A stretch of DNA of 64,000 nucleotides from Marsupella aquatica (taxonomy: Eukaryota; Marchantiophyta). Positions within the stretch are counted from its first letter, which is position 1, and every line of letters starts with the position of its first letter. Below, one piece after another: positions 46,401 through 59,764 of this stretch. Location: NCBI GenBank assembly GCA_973895155.1, contig OZ316894.1, positions 9,052,001 through 9,116,000 on the forward strand. Reading direction: 5' to 3'. The notes beneath the pieces were generated by a model. The model made no database searches. It was not told the origin of the DNA and saw only the letters and a program-made list of their open reading frames with translations. The position numbers and the translations under genes were made by a program.

Positions 46401-49400
46401 TAAAGCGGAGCGCCGAGTTAGTTGAGAAAGGTGCATGCCTCTCGAAGATTTTCAGTGCCAGCCCTAAACAATGTGTCATTCGGAGATTTTGGTGAGCGAT
46501 ATCTACGTCGACCGAAGTAAACTTCTTGCACCCTGGCTATGCATTCACTTTGGCAGCATTATTCTGCGCTTCAATTCAAGATTTCGAGACGGGTCGACGA
46601 GACTAGACCAAAATAAACCTGAATACCAATCGGATCGCAATGATTCGATCGAGCTCGGGTCCAGTACAGTACGTACAACTAGCTAGGGCATCTGGAGCCA
46701 GGCTTTGCGTAGAAAGTACGACGGTATATTGATATCACTGGCTATTTGGCTAAGCTGGGCTTAGCTCCAGAAACGTAGTTCTCCCGGCCCACCGTTCGAC
46801 TGTAGTCTTTTATGATGCTGACTCGGAATAGTTGGGTGTCAGTATCTGAACTGTTTCATACTACGGGGACACTGATCAGGTCCAGTCTGCTTGCGTTTCC
46901 CTTCAATCCTCCTCCTTTTCCTTGATAATTGTGCACTTTTCGGGGTCTCTGTAATTGCAGTGGCCCAGTGCCCCCCAAAGGCGAGGTCAATAGAGGAATG
47001 AATGACGGAACACTGATGAGCACCAGGATGAGCAGGATGACCGATGAGCGATGTCATCGCCCAACGCAGTCGACGTTATTGCCACCAGCAAGGGAGCTAT
47101 TCTTCTCCTGTGACGGTGGGCACTGTACTGTACTGAAATCGGTCATCGGGAAGCGCGAAATTGACCTCCGAATATATACAATAAAGCTCTCAGGTACGCT
47201 TTCATTCATTCTGTCAGATCTCGTACTGGATACATAATAATTACATATGGAATGTTACAATCTAGCTTGTGAATCTTGTTACGGTTGCAGCAGGTCTCGA
47301 CTCTCGACCTTGCTCTAATGATTCATACGTGGTACGATCGATGTTATCATACTTGAGACTATAATTCGACCTTATCCTTTCACCTTACAACAGAAACGTC
47401 GAGGGAAATGATGTTCCCATGTAGTGAGCCTTGAACAATGATACCTTTAGACCTTCATTCATTCATACTCTTCGATACTTTTTTCATTTCCAAAGAGTTT
47501 TCAACAGCCAAATTTGATCTTCAATATCTCCCGTCCCTAGCTTGCCATGAATGGAATGATTTTCTTGAGCTGGTTTGGAATGGCTTGGGGATATCTTTCC
47601 AACCAATCTAATATCTCTAATCTCAATAAGAATTGATAGAGTTATAAATTTCTAAAGTTTGTTCAATCTATCACTCTCCACATACACTTGCACTTCCGGC
47701 CAGCTACCTTAGTTTGATGTTAAGTGTCTCTGTCGATTTTTGATAGGATGCTTTAAGGGATTGTTAGAGACTCCTTGGAAAGATCTTTCCAATGAACCAA
47801 ATATTGTCAAATCTTATTACCAATTGATAGACCTACACAGTGAGATGGTCACATTCTTGCCATGTTTCACTGATTTATGTAATATGTATTATAAGCACAG
47901 AAAAGAACATCCAAATTGCAAAAATTTATCCAAGCATTTTGGCAAAGAGGAGGTCCATCCAGACCAGGTTCAATTTTCCTATAAATTACTGATATGAAAA
48001 GCTATGTAACATATCGAACATAAGGGCATGTCAAAACTTTCATTGAGGCCATGATTGTGCACTGGTGGAATGGAAAGGACGAGCAGAGAACACTAGTTAG
48101 AACAATTACAATTCTCCATTCACCTAATACCAGCATTCAATTCAATTGTAGTTACAGACTTTGGTTTCCTCTTGTCTGTCCATTTGCTCATTCATTCATG
48201 TAGGTTCCAGATTAAGCTTGATATATTGACAATATCAGTGCACATATATTAAGCATAATCCAGTACGACTAGGGAAGCTGTTGTCCGCTGCTCATTGCCA
48301 TTGCCCAATCTGGATGTCAATATAAGTACAAGGTGCAAATCAGGCTACATATATATGGAACATATGTTGGGTTAATGGTAGAGTAGGTCCATGGGGCCAG
48401 ACAAGTGTGAGGTTTGATTCTGGTAAACTTCAACTTTCTTCTGACACAAACACGGCCCAAAAGTGGAGTTCATTCACTGTTTTTGACACTCAGAAAATGT
48501 CGCAATCGCTCGCTTTTTGCGGGCAGCTAACATAAAGGGTTGCTTGCATGCAGTGAGTGTGCAAGCCAAAATGAGGTTTGATATTATCCTTTGCTCTGAA
48601 TGGTTCATGGGCACTCATTTATGAGAACCCCTTCGGTCCCACTTAGTATTTGCTCTCAATGCAAATGTTGGCAGTGTCATTTGTTACCAGGTGAAGTGGC
48701 TTGTGAACGATACAAAGAGGTTTCAACAAAGTTTTAATGATTACTCAACAACATCAACTGCCCAGATCTAACCTTACATAGATCTAACACTCATAATGTG
48801 ACCCAACAAACTTTTTGCTAAGAAATTTATTCTCAACATTGCATTACTAGCACCTGCCTACAATATATTTAAAGGAAACCGGGTCACACTCTTAGATGCC
48901 ACTTGCTCTACTCCAAGTAGGTAATAAGAAAGTGATCTCCAATTTTTCTGATTGTAAAGTATTTTGTGTTCCGCCACTCCATATGGCATCTTTCAATGGG
49001 GAAATGCAGGAACAATAGACACTACTGGATGTTGACAGAGGATTAAATACCTGATTGAATGGGTAGCAAGCATTAATACTGCAGGTGTCCATAATTGCAA
49101 GGTCTTTCAAACTGCACTTATGGCCTACACTATATCTACATCTACACATCTCCTGTGCAACCTGGGGACCTCTTCCTGTGGTCTTGCACAAAGTCTAACT
49201 TGCACTAGTCCTGAATGAACCATTGAAGGACAGAATCTTTCTACAAGTTGTTCTATGTGGCCCATAGTTATATCAATATGTAACCAATCAGAAAAGTTCC
49301 TTAGACTCACAAATGGCTCTTACGTCTAGACTCTTCCAGGGGCTTTCCCATGCGTACCCACCTTTATCAGGGGATTTTCCCTTGTTTTCCCTCCTTTATT

Positions 49401-51722
49401 GGGCCTCTGGGTTCATGTCTCCTATGTTGCACTTTTTGTTCTTTGGCAGGGTGATATAGATATTGATGACAAGTGCAAAACTATGATTGGCAATGCTAGA
49501 ATTTTACATAATCTTTTGTTAGACTTAGCTACTCATCAACTCATGGCTATCTTGCGTATGTATTATTACACATGTTAATATATATATTAAGGAGATGAGC
49601 AAAAATGATGGTCCAGGTTGATCCACACCATCAACTTACCCCCAAAAAAGTAACTCAACAATCATCCACACTGTACAATAATGGTCGCTCATTAATAAGA
49701 AGAATCCCTCTTTGTGTGCAAGAACTCCTAGATAGATATGGGGCCTTCAGCAGCAATCAAAACTCTCCTCATATGCTATGTGTATCCAGATCAAAGATCC
49801 AGATCCTTGCCCAGCGAATTCCCTGCTAATTTTAGCAACTGACAAGTCAATCCTCTAAAACTCTAATACCCTTTTGAAATGTATTCAAACTGGTTCTTGT
49901 AATCATAGACATATGATTACAACATAAACTTTGGGATTTTGGAAATTGTTCTTGTAATCATATGTAATCCCAAAGTTGTTGTTGACCTGAAATATTCTAT
50001 TTGCCAGAACTTTAAACGAAACTATTGCAGACAACATCTTTGTGGATTCTCCCACTCAGCACCTTCATTTGAACACTTTGTCAAAGAAACATGGGACAAA
50101 GAGTAAAGTGAGAAAGAGAAAGCCTATCTCACTGGTACCAAAGGAGCCCAAACAACCAGGTCTAATTCATCTGTGTCTATAATTGTATTTTTTTTTAAGA
50201 TTATTCATCTTTCTCACTCATTTTTTTTGTTGCTCATTCAAGCATATAAAACTCGCTTCTACATTGCACAAAAGGGAATATTAGAGAGATGAATGTAGGA
50301 AATCAACAATTATGACCAAATAGTAAAATAATTTTGAGCTATCGCAACTATGAGCTCTTTCAAGCTCGTAGAAATTAAAACATAATGCTAAGTTCAATAG
50401 TTCTAACACATTAAGAATTATAATACCTAGAGACAGTGAATGCATAAAACATGTTTCAGGAATCAATCCCATAAAATATATATATCATGAATCTCACTTG
50501 GATGCCCACCCCTTCAGTTGATTACAGTTGTTTTTTCTAATTTAGGAGGGGAGAGAATTTTTGAGGGAGCTCTCATGGTTCCTTAGTGGATATGGATGCC
50601 TTCAAATATTTAGTGCTAGAGTTCTGAAGAAATTTATACTTTGGGATCAAATTGGCCAAACATTTTTGTGGAAGAATGGGGCCCACAGAGACCCATGAAT
50701 TAGAAGGAGGTCGAGGAAACAATCCTGAAATTGAGGACTCCAGCCAGAAACGGTCATAAGGGGAACTCAAGGACAGTAGACAAAGAAGAGGTAAGTGGGA
50801 ACAAAGGAAAGAGAAAGACGAGCAAAGGGGATCTAACCTAATTGGACGAGACACATCATTCAGAGGCCACAAGAATGGCTCAAGTGAGAGAAGGATAACA
50901 TCAAGCCTCTCACTGAAAACAACCAAGTGAACAACAGCAAAACAATATTGATTTTGAGTTGGCATTGCCAAGGTCTAAGTTCAGGCACAAGGAGTTGATG
51001 GAGAGTGGTCACCTTGAATGTTATGGCATTAAAGACATATAAATTAGTTGCTACTCCCTTTTTAAGAATAATTTTTTCCTGAAATTACTTTTCTGCAAGG
51101 GGGATTGGACAAGTCTCTTATTTAAATTTAATTCAATCTTGCAGAAATTTGTCTCACTTCATTTTAGATCTGATGCACATTCGATAGACATCAAATAATG
51201 TCAACTACTGTACATAAAAATCTGGCTGTTCTTAACACGTATAATATTTTAGGCCTTCTAATCTGACTTGGCTGGACTAAAATTTGTCCTGTTCAAAGGC
51301 ACTATGTACACTAGCAATTTCACCCTCCACTAGGTACTCATACTAATATCTATCCTTGATGCAAGCATATTCCCAATTGTAACAGTACAAACAAAATATG
51401 AGATCATGTCTATCCTACATGGCAAGCATATTCCCAATTATGCACTACAGACAATATGAGATGCTATGAAGCTGTTCTCTCTTTATGCAATCTACCCCCA
51501 TGGAGCTCAATGGCTTGGAAGCTGTTCAATGATGGTGGGGAAGTCTCTCCAGGGAGGAATTTAGGAAACTCTGGTAGAAACTTCCTAATGTACAGGTTAA
51601 CCTCAAACCAAATGGCCAATAAAGTGCTGCTAATGCTGAGAAATCACTGATGTTTATCATATTGGGGTTTAGTTGACAGAGATTTGGTTTGAGGATCTTG
51701 TAAGAGTTCTAGGATCATCATG
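43486..51722. other. Long gene-poor interval
   Basis: More than 8 kb without a supported gene. Open frames here are short, unconserved-looking and lack partner exons. About 45600-47250 is less AT-rich than its surroundings and may be old promoter or gene remains. A dispersed repeat copy (47419-47985) is listed separately. At 49885-49970 the phrase TTCTTGTAATCATA is repeated nearby. Confidence 0.5.
47419..47985. repeat. Dispersed ~570-bp repeat, copy 1
   Basis: Aligns with 57832-58395 in the same orientation over the whole length, from ATGTAGT to a TTCAATTT(T)CC end. It contains two internal subunits, each with a GGAAAGATCTTTCC-like core. The core at 47775-47792 is a perfect 18-bp palindrome, TTGGAAAGATCTTTCCAA. 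An 85-codon open frame here is not supported, because the other copy lacks it. Confidence 0.75.
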
Positions 51723-54059
51723 TTATCTGAAGTTCAGCTGGAAGCAAGGTGGTGTGAGATTTGGGGAAACGGCAGGGTCAGTCACAAACGTTTTTGCTCG
51801 ACCAAACCATGCTGTCCTTCCATCCTGGTGATGCTTGCAAACATCTGCTTGACTACAGCTCCTTCTGGGCATGTTCTCTTGGCCACGTTGTTGGTGTTGG
51901 CTGGGCATGGTATTGCGAGCGGCTTGGCGGAGGGGAGGCGTGAAGTTGGGAGACACAGCGGGATTGGTAACATCTGTCTGTACAAGGCCAAAGTATGGCA
52001 CCCGGAAATGCTGAGGACTAGTCTCTTCTGTTACAAATGCCATAGATTTTTTCTTTAGAGGTTTCTTACTCTTGCCCTTATTTGATGCAGACACAGGTGG
52101 TTTTGATGACAATGACATCATACTGCTTGTGCTCCCCGGTTTCTTCTTTGGATATTTGGGATCAAGCCTCGAGATGGATTCAGGATAGCCATAGACTGGA
52201 GGTCCTGTTCCCTTGTTGGCCACTCTGATGCACTGGCAGGCTGCTCGAGGGCATGCTGTGTCAGGCTTGAGAGAGCTCTGGTTGGAAAGGTTGTTGGTCT
52301 GGCTATGGCTTCCTCCCCTGCGAGGTGAGGTTTGAGGCCTATACTCTGACCTTGTTGGTCCATCTACAGTGCTGGCATTGTAACTTCCCCCAGGTGAAAC
52401 ATCAGTACAAGGAGCAGTAGCAACAACATTGCTACCACAAGGGCTGGCACCACCAGAAGCTGCTGCCGATGCAACAGGGGCAGCCGATGAGCATGGAGAT
52501 CCCCTCACAGAGAAGATACCGGTCCTTCCACCATGCTTTTTGCATGGACCAAGCTCAAGATCCCCATCCTTAGGCCACTTCACATAGCTGGATACGGTTG
52601 GATGGGTGATGCAAGACCCCACATGGCCTTGCTCAGCAGCAAAGGGGCAGCCTGGCTGGTGCATCTCACAACTTTGGTTCCGTCTTCTGTCTGTCTTTAG
52701 CTTCTTCTTCACATCCTTCAATGTGTTTGCCGCATTCTGGGAGGCCTCTCGCTGGTTCATCGGCCCAGGTGACAACAAACCTCTACCGCCATCAGCATGA
52801 CATTTCATTTCTCGGTCCATTGAATATGGTGGAGATTGAGGGTATGCTGCAGGTAAGGACCAATATCCATCTGTGGTATGTTTGTGTTTTCCTTTCGTGG
52901 GATTTGGGATAAAATCATGCATGACCCCCAGTGGCACCTTGCCAAGGGGCCATTTCTGCTCGTCTCTATTGGCATATTTTGCTTCAAGGTCAGATTCAGA
53001 TTTCCATTTCTTTGGATGACATGTATCATGGTTGAAGTCACCGCATGCAGGCTCAGAAGGATCTCGTCCTTCCCAAACTCCTTGATCTTCTCCTTCTCTT
53101 CTGGGTTCTTCAGGAGAACGATCTCGAGGGGAGAGCCAATGCTTCTCCTCAGGAGTGTTGAGCACCTTGCCAGTCTCATCACGAACAAGTTGGACATAAT
53201 CAGCCATGACCCCTGGGACGCCTCTCCCAACAGGCCTCTTTGCCTCTGATCTGCTGTGGCCTGGCACAATTTGGGCCAAAATGCCTCCTGCCCCCGGGAC
53301 AAACTGTTGCTCACTCTCGGGCTGATGCCTTCTCACGAGAGCAGTGGATACCGGCAATTCATGAGTGCCACTTGTGCAAAGAGGGCTGGGAGGCCTTTGT
53401 GGCTGCGGCCTAATCATTTTCCCCTCTTTGTTTCGGATCAGCGGTACATAGTCACACATTGGACCTGGGGGACATCTTCCGAGAGGGTGTGAGGCCTCAG
53501 TGCGGCTGTTCGTGTCAATGGTTCGGAGAGGGAACAGGTTGTAGTCTGTGACATCACTCTTGGGCCTGCCAAAGAATTCAGTACTCTCATCACCCTCCTT
53601 GGCAACAGGGGGGATGATGCGGAGGAACTCTGAGATGTCAGTGGCTTCCCGGCCATAGTATTGGTCCCTTGATGGGGGTGGTTTGCCCCGGCTAGCAAAG
53701 GTGTACATCTCAGTCACATTTGAAGCCACCCTACCATGATACTCTTCCGGCTGGTCTGCAAGGGCAGGGTGGTTTGAATGCTTGGGTGGCTTCACTTGGA
53801 GTCGTTCAGTGACATCTGTGCTGTGGAGGCCATGGTAAAGGAGACCCGGGCTGATTTCATTATGCTTCTTCTTGGCGTCATCATCCCAAGGGCAATGCAA
53901 CTTTGGCATCCGATGGGAGTAGTCAGTGATCAGGTGCCTTCTCCTTCCCTTGTACTTCATGACTTTATTGGGAATCATTTTCCCTTTTGCCTTGTTAAGC
54001 CTCTGGCAATCTTGCTCCACATTCTTGATTCTCTTTGGCTCCCACAGCACATACCCCAT
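51723..54059 (-). CDS. Unrecognised 778-residue protein of repeated short motifs
   Basis: A single uninterrupted frame from ATG at 54059; an intronless gene or one very long exon. I do not recognise the family. Two motif classes repeat. The first is aromatic-aromatic-G followed by (S/T)x(V/I)(T/S)(D/E): YHGLHSTDVTE, YHGRVASNVTE, YYGREATDISE and FFGRPKSDVTD in the N-terminal quarter, then YFGLVQTDVTN and WFGRAKTFVTD near the C-terminus. The second is PLGRCPPGPMCDYVPL, PVGRGVPGVMADYVQL and PLGKVPLGVMHDFIP, spaced about 100 residues apart. Between them the protein is proline-, serine- and lysine-rich and probably disordered, with no signal peptide or membrane segment. Such spaced short motifs are typical of filament- or microtubule-lining proteins, which is only inference. 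The open frame is far longer than chance would give at this base composition. Confidence 0.8.
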   Translation of the reverse strand: MGYVLWEPKRIKNVEQDCQRLNKAKGKMIPNKVMKYKGRRRHLITDYSHRMPKLHCPWDDDAKKKHNEISPGLLYHGLHSTDVTERLQVKPPKHSNHPALADQPEEYHGRVASNVTEMYTFASRGKPPPSRDQYYGREATDISEFLRIIPPVAKEGDESTEFFGRPKSDVTDYNLFPLRTIDTNSRTEASHPLGRCPPGPMCDYVPLIRNKEGKMIRPQPQRPPSPLCTSGTHELPVSTALVRRHQPESEQQFVPGAGGILAQIVPGHSRSEAKRPVGRGVPGVMADYVQLVRDETGKVLNTPEEKHWLSPRDRSPEEPRREGEDQGVWEGRDPSEPACGDFNHDTCHPKKWKSESDLEAKYANRDEQKWPLGKVPLGVMHDFIPNPTKGKHKHTTDGYWSLPAAYPQSPPYSMDREMKCHADGGRGLLSPGPMNQREASQNAANTLKDVKKKLKTDRRRNQSCEMHQPGCPFAAEQGHVGSCITHPTVSSYVKWPKDGDLELGPCKKHGGRTGIFSVRGSPCSSAAPVASAAASGGASPCGSNVVATAPCTDVSPGGSYNASTVDGPTRSEYRPQTSPRRGGSHSQTNNLSNQSSLKPDTACPRAACQCIRVANKGTGPPVYGYPESISRLDPKYPKKKPGSTSSMMSLSSKPPVSASNKGKSKKPLKKKSMAFVTEETSPQHFRVPYFGLVQTDVTNPAVSPNFTPPLRQAARNTMPSQHQQRGQENMPRRSCSQADVCKHHQDGRTAWFGRAKTFVTDPAVSPNLTPPCFQLNFR

Positions 54060-55181
54060 TGTGATTTACAGATTGGCACAAACTTTAGAGCTAGATGAAT
54101 TTAGTGATGAGGGTGAAGATTATGGGATAGTAGGCAAATATTTGTAGCTACAGTAGTATTTAACATTATCATTCATATCCCCAAGGCCAATGATTTTTAA
54201 CTCATTCTAGAACTGAGCCTCTCCATTATCGGTAACCAGCTCATGGGTTGAGTGCTACTGAATTCTCTTCCTCAAATTCAGGCATGATTTGTAGAGGTCA
54301 GAGTCCATCTTGACCTTCAGTTGCTCTCTGGCCTGCTAGTGAAGAAGGTTGGAAAGAACACAGATCAGCTATGGATATGCAAATGCAACAACTTTTAATA
54401 GGGAATTATGCAATGACATTGCTACTAGGTATATTAAGCAACTATGAAAGATAAGGGATGGACTCTCACCACAATCAAATTTAATGGGCATATTACTGTA
54501 GACAATCTCAATTCAATGCAAGATCAAAGACAGGGGAGATACATACCACACTTGTATGAACTATTTCTGGAGTTGGGTGGCCTTGACAGCAGGACCATCA
54601 ATCAAAATCAATTGCAAAGTTTGTGAGTGACTGAGGGCAAATGCCGGAAAATATGATGTTGGATCCACTACTCCACAACTGGTACAAATGGATGAACTGT
54701 GAGCCTGGTCTGTAGAGAAACAACATATACCTGGAGGAGGATGAACCAGGATGAGGAAGTAGATTGTTGAAATAAAGAAGGAAAGAATGAGAGGGTGAAC
54801 CAGAGGAAAATCCTCAGTCTACAACATTCACAGCTCAACGTATGAATTTTATGACTTGCAATTTGACAAGCAAGTTGAGCATTCAAGTAGCTTCTTTCAA
54901 ATCAAATAAGACATTGAGCCAGCATACATTCACAGGTTGCCAGGAGGAGAAAACAACTACCAATCTAGGGAGATCTTAGAAACCTCTCATGTTGTCTCTG
55001 CTCATTGGTTTCCCCATCCATTCAGTCTTTTATACAGTGATTTATGTTAATCTGCAGAATTCTCTGAGTTCAACTAACTACCTACAACAGATGCCTGGGA
55101 CTTCTAGTTTGGAGAACTCCACTGAGGCTCCTATCCATCACACTATCATGTACTTTCGGATCAGGCAGCCTGAAGAGTCTC

Positions 55182-55217
<36 letters not shown>

Positions 55218-57831
55218 CGGAGGACTGATCGGACAGACGGCAAAATCAGTTATAATAACTGTCCTTTGTGAATACCCAGATTCAAGGGAGCACACAAGGA
55301 TAGGAAAGATGAATATAGTTAACCATCAACACCTTGAAAAGTAAACCAAATAGTCAAATAGTTAAAGTATGACTAGGCTAAAGTAATGCCTTTCACATTA
55401 GCATGAGATATAACTAAAATTGGTAATAGTAAGCTACCCATGCATGTGAGAGGCTGGAAGCTTGAGTTGGGGTCTAAGCTTCTAGAGTGAAATTTCTAGA
55501 CTTACCATACCATGTGGATGGAAAGAACAATGTCATATGAAATATGTCAAATGATGATCATGCATTAATTTTTTTAATGATTTATCTTCACAATTGAAGT
55601 GGGCATTCAGGGGGGTCTAACCTAATCTAGTCTACATCATGATTATACAAATGCATCTATTACGTATTAGTTTTTTAGTTCTGATGATTGATATGCAACT
55701 TTTGGAATGGGTGTGATGCCCTGTTTATTTAATGCCCACACCAGTCCCAGATCCTCCGCTTTGTGCCACCTCACAAACTCGCTTTCTGTCCAAATTTTTG
55801 GGTTGGAAACTAGGATGCTCTTTGTCTAGAGCAACAAACAATGAGAGCGATATATGTCATGGGCAAGGCACTCTAGCTTTGGCTGGACACATGTTTTTTT
55901 AATTTTTGGGCATACCTGTGTGCCACTTGTGCTGCCCATTTAGGGCTTTCATTGGTGTAATTGACTTGGCCCTCAAAACCATTTTTGTTTATTTTAAATG
56001 GCAAGGACCAAAGTAAATTTTTGCTCTGGATGAGAGATGAACCCGGGTCTTCCTCACCACTTCATACTCTCCAAAAGGATTATTCAATTGTTTTTGTTGC
56101 CCTCTCAAAGTTACATAAACACTTTGAACCCCTCAACCTGTGGTCCCCAAGCAGGATTTTGGACCAGCAGGAGTTTATACCAGCAGCCCTGCCAGAATTA
56201 AAGTCTATTTGATATTTAAACCAAAAAGATTTTGTGTAACACTGTAAAACCAATTCACAGCCGTGTGCTAAGAACGTACATTGGCTTTGAAACACAAGAA
56301 AAAGCAGAACTCAAGGTCCATGCCTCGCGCATGGAGAAATGACTCTTTTTGGCAGGGCCAAAAAATCACTTCTCCTCTCCTTATTTTTCTGTCCACCCTC
56401 TCAAACGGTGTGGCCGGCTTCAAGGTCAATCCCTGGGCCTGCACTTCATGTTCTCCCTAATCATAATCTTGATGCTAGATCTGACTAATGATTGGCATAT
56501 AAGTGGGAGGTGTTTGCTGACGACCAGGAAATCAATACTCTACAGAATAAAGTAGAGCTTAGCCTATCCGTCCTCATCTTTTGTCTTTGATCATTCCTGC
56601 AATACACTTAATTTACTTATTATACTCCTATCAAGATTTTGTGCTGAAATTAAAGTGTCAGATGGACCAGATCTTTTTTGCCGGGAAAACCCTATATTTT
56701 GTTCACAAAGGAAACTACAATCTGAGTACAAAACATTTATACTGTGGTCCATTAGAATTTCATGAAGAGCCGAGACTAGCTTGTCTACCTATTGCATTTA
56801 CGGTGACAATAAATAAACCTATGTCAGCGATTCCTTCTCTTCTCTGTCTTCTCTTATTCAAGCTTGGTGCATGCAATGTACTGCACCATAATACAATGTA
56901 CTGTACAGTACAGTACTCGTCATATTCCAGGCAAAGGAATAATAAGAACTCACATCAAGTCCTCTCTCACTGTCATCCGTTAGAGACGTAACGTACACCT
57001 TTAATGGAGCTCTCTCTTACGTCATTAGGCAGGCACGAGATAGATCGGCGGCAGCAGCAGCATTTTTTCTAGGTTGGCAGGATCGGAGCCGTCGAATCTG
57101 AGGCTTCATTTTTTGCCTCTGGTTTGGGTCGTGTGACATTATTCCCAGAACATGGAAGCAACAGGGGGCTGAGGTAACATTTGGGACAGGGGTATCGTAG
57201 AAGTTATTGAGGCAGGACTGGGGCACTGGGCTGTCTGGGATTGTACTCCAAGGTGTAACTAAATAGTATATCCTGGGATTGTACTCCAAAATAGTATATA
57301 CCGTAAGTACTCCACAAGCATTGATATTGTGAGTTATTTATATACTTATATTTGAGTCTGACTTGGTCTATCTAGGCATCTAGCCAAACATTTAGGTCTA
57401 TGGGGGCTTCAGTCTCCACACCTTCAAGATAGCTTAATTGCTCTTTCCCCCTTGTTTTGAAATACTCAACACAAATTTGGTTTCAGAGGAGTGGGTCCCG
57501 ATAATGCCATCCTGTAAGTGCACGGAAAAACATTACTAGAAATTTGCACCCAACTAACAAATTCTCTGCAAACCTTTTAAACAATTTTGTCATGTAAATA
57601 TTAGGGATATTCTAAGCGTCAGTATATACAGTATGTCTAAAATATAAAATGAAATCAGGAGAATGATATTAATGTTTAAGCTATTTTCCCTGAATTGAAG
57701 AATAATAAATGGCACTATGCCACACATGTCCCCAGTTCAATTCCAGTTCATGGGAAGTAGAAAGAAACATTAACTCCAGAAAGCCAAAACAGATATAATC
57801 CTAGATAAAATTACCGTTTACCAAACAGGCA
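54060..57831. other. Intergenic region upstream of the 778-residue gene
   Basis: No supported gene. It holds the 5' flank of the minus-strand gene, a GA microsatellite (listed), and a tRNA-like B-box word at about 56040 on the minus strand that is too isolated to call. Around 56870-56920 GTACTGTACAGTACAGTAC-like palindromic words cluster. Confidence 0.5.
55187..55213. repeat. (GA)n microsatellite
   Basis: About thirteen AG dinucleotides in an uninterrupted run. Confidence 0.98.
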
Positions 57832-58395
57832 ATGTAGTCCCAATAGACCATGACAATTATACCTTTGCCCGTTGATATCCTTCTAGTTTTGAAAAGGTTA
57901 TCAACAACAAAGTTTGACCTTAATATCTCACTTGATATCCAACAAAATAGGCTATCATTGGGATATTTAGAAGCATCTTGGAAAGATCTTTCCAACTAGT
58001 CTAATGCCTCTACTTTGAATTTCATGACTAATTGATAGAGTTATGAAATTCTAAAGATTACTCCACCACTCATTATACACTATGCTTCTTAAAGTCTTCG
58101 TAGCTAACTTTGACATTCACTCTCTCACTTGATATCCAATGGAATTTGGTTATTATTGAGTTTGTTACAAAACTTATTGGAAAGATCTTTTAATGAGTCT
58201 CACATAGTCAAATTTCCATAAGAATGGAGAGACATACAAAATTTTCAAAGATGACTCTCATTTTCTTGCCACATTTTACTCACAGGTGTAATATGTACTT
58301 GAGAAAGAAAGAGGATTCTGCTGCAATCCATCTGGATTGCAATAGTCTATCCAAGCACTTTGACAATTCATCAAGCTTCAATTTCCAGGATGTTT
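57832..58395. repeat. Dispersed ~570-bp repeat, copy 2
   Basis: Second copy of the family at 47419-47985. The perfect 18-bp palindrome TTGGAAAGATCTTTCCAA is at 57978-57995, and a decayed second core lies at about 58168. Subunits also share TGATAGAGTTAT(G/A)AA(A)TT and a TT(C/A)TTGCCA block. Confidence 0.75.
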
Positions 58396-58585
58396 AGATA
58401 GTTACATATTGTAAATTACAGTAGAATCTAATGTTGCTAAAATAAAGTTAGGCAGCCCTAGCTCTGCCCCTGGTCTTATTCTTCAAGTGACAATTTGATG
58501 GCCTGAACTTATACTTAATGTGCTCCTAAGAAATGATGCCCATGGATCTTAGGGTTTGTTGATATATTTGGATGTGCTTTTGCAA

Positions 58586-58980
58586 TGTTAGGGTTTACTC
58601 TTAGGTCTAGAGTTATGACTGTACCATAGTTAAGGCTAACCTTAGTCGCGGACTTGGTTAGGTTAGTCATGATGTGCACACTCTATAACCAAGCGGTGTT
58701 TGCTTGTAGAGTGGGGACTCAGGTTCATTGTTACGGAGCTAGTTGAGAGATAGGGAGAGCTTGCACTGTGGATGCTTGGTATGGCCGGTCGGCCTAGAGT
58801 GCAGTAAAGCTCATGTGTGTTTCGAGGTGTGTTCCCGTGGACGTAGCCTCATGTAAAGGTGAAACACGTATCACTCTGTGTCGACTCTTGTGCATTGGAT
58901 GGTTCATGGGCTTGCCATTGCGATTGCCGTCTATGCTCAACATGCAAGTGGGATAGATTGCCTTCGAATGGTGCATCACT
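58586..58980 (+). repeat. LTR-like repeat, copy A (plus orientation)
   Basis: Begins TGTTAG, as many plant LTRs do. It matches the reverse complement of 59771-60323, best over 58717-58940, with shared blocks TCATTGTTACGGA, TTGAGAGATAGGGAGAGCTTG, TGGCCGGTCGGCCTAGAGT, GTGTCGACTCTTGT and GGATGGTTCATGGGCTTGC. Likely a solo LTR or LTR fragment. Confidence 0.7.
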
Positions 58981-59628
58981 GCAATGATGCATTGTCACCG
59001 GACATGTAAGGATGAGGAAAATAGTAGCTTTGAGTGTAAATAATGAACTAAGTTGTGTATGTGTTATGACAAGAATTTTCCGTAATTATCTTGAATGGAG
59101 CAAACCTTTGTCATGTCATTGTTAGCGGTTGAGTGATTTTTGTACATAATCTTCATTATTCCCAAAATTGGTCACCACCAGCCCAACGCAGGGTCAGGGG
59201 ATAGTTTAATATTTCAACACCCACATTAATTTTATAGAAAGGGCAAAAATTCAATGATTGAGATCAATGTTAAAATCTCACAAGTGCCAAAAGGCAGATG
59301 GTTTTAAGACTCTCTTGCCATAGGTAGGTAGCCAGGTGACACTTTTTTCTTGTCCTCATGATTTCAATGTGATCAAATCCAAGTTCAAAGGCATGGTTCA
59401 TCCAGGCTTATCCATTTACCAGTATGCTATTACATACGCTCAATAAATTATAAATTTGGCAAAACAATCTTTCTTATCAGACACATGTTTTTGGAGTCAA
59501 AGAGGAGAAACATTTAAAAATTCCTATGCTGGACGGTCTAGGTGTATTTTATTCCTCAAAAATGCCCAAATACCTTACAAAATTATTTGAATTGCAGGTA
59601 CATCCCATGGTAACTCGTTCCTAAGGAA

Positions 59629-59715
59629 CCAGATAACTCCACATCAAAATATGACATATTATGGAATATGACCAGATAACTCCACATCAAAATATGACAT
59701 ATATGAAATATGACA
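59629..59715. repeat. 43-bp tandem duplication
   Basis: CCAGATAACTCCACATCAAA and the following ATATGACATAT occur at 59629 and again at 59672. The region between the two LTR-like copies is otherwise AT-rich and unassigned. Confidence 0.85.
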
Positions 59716-59764
59716 TCACTCCATATTATGATAAATCTAGTTATTATTTTTTTAAATTAATAAG

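Noticed and set aside
47740-47997. 85-codon plus-strand frame
   Set aside because: Lies inside the dispersed repeat; the second copy at 57.8-58.4 kb has no matching frame.
56020-56070. tRNA-like B-box word on the minus strand (possible SINE)
   Set aside because: Only the T-arm-like word is present; no A box, anticodon arm or repeat ends could be found.
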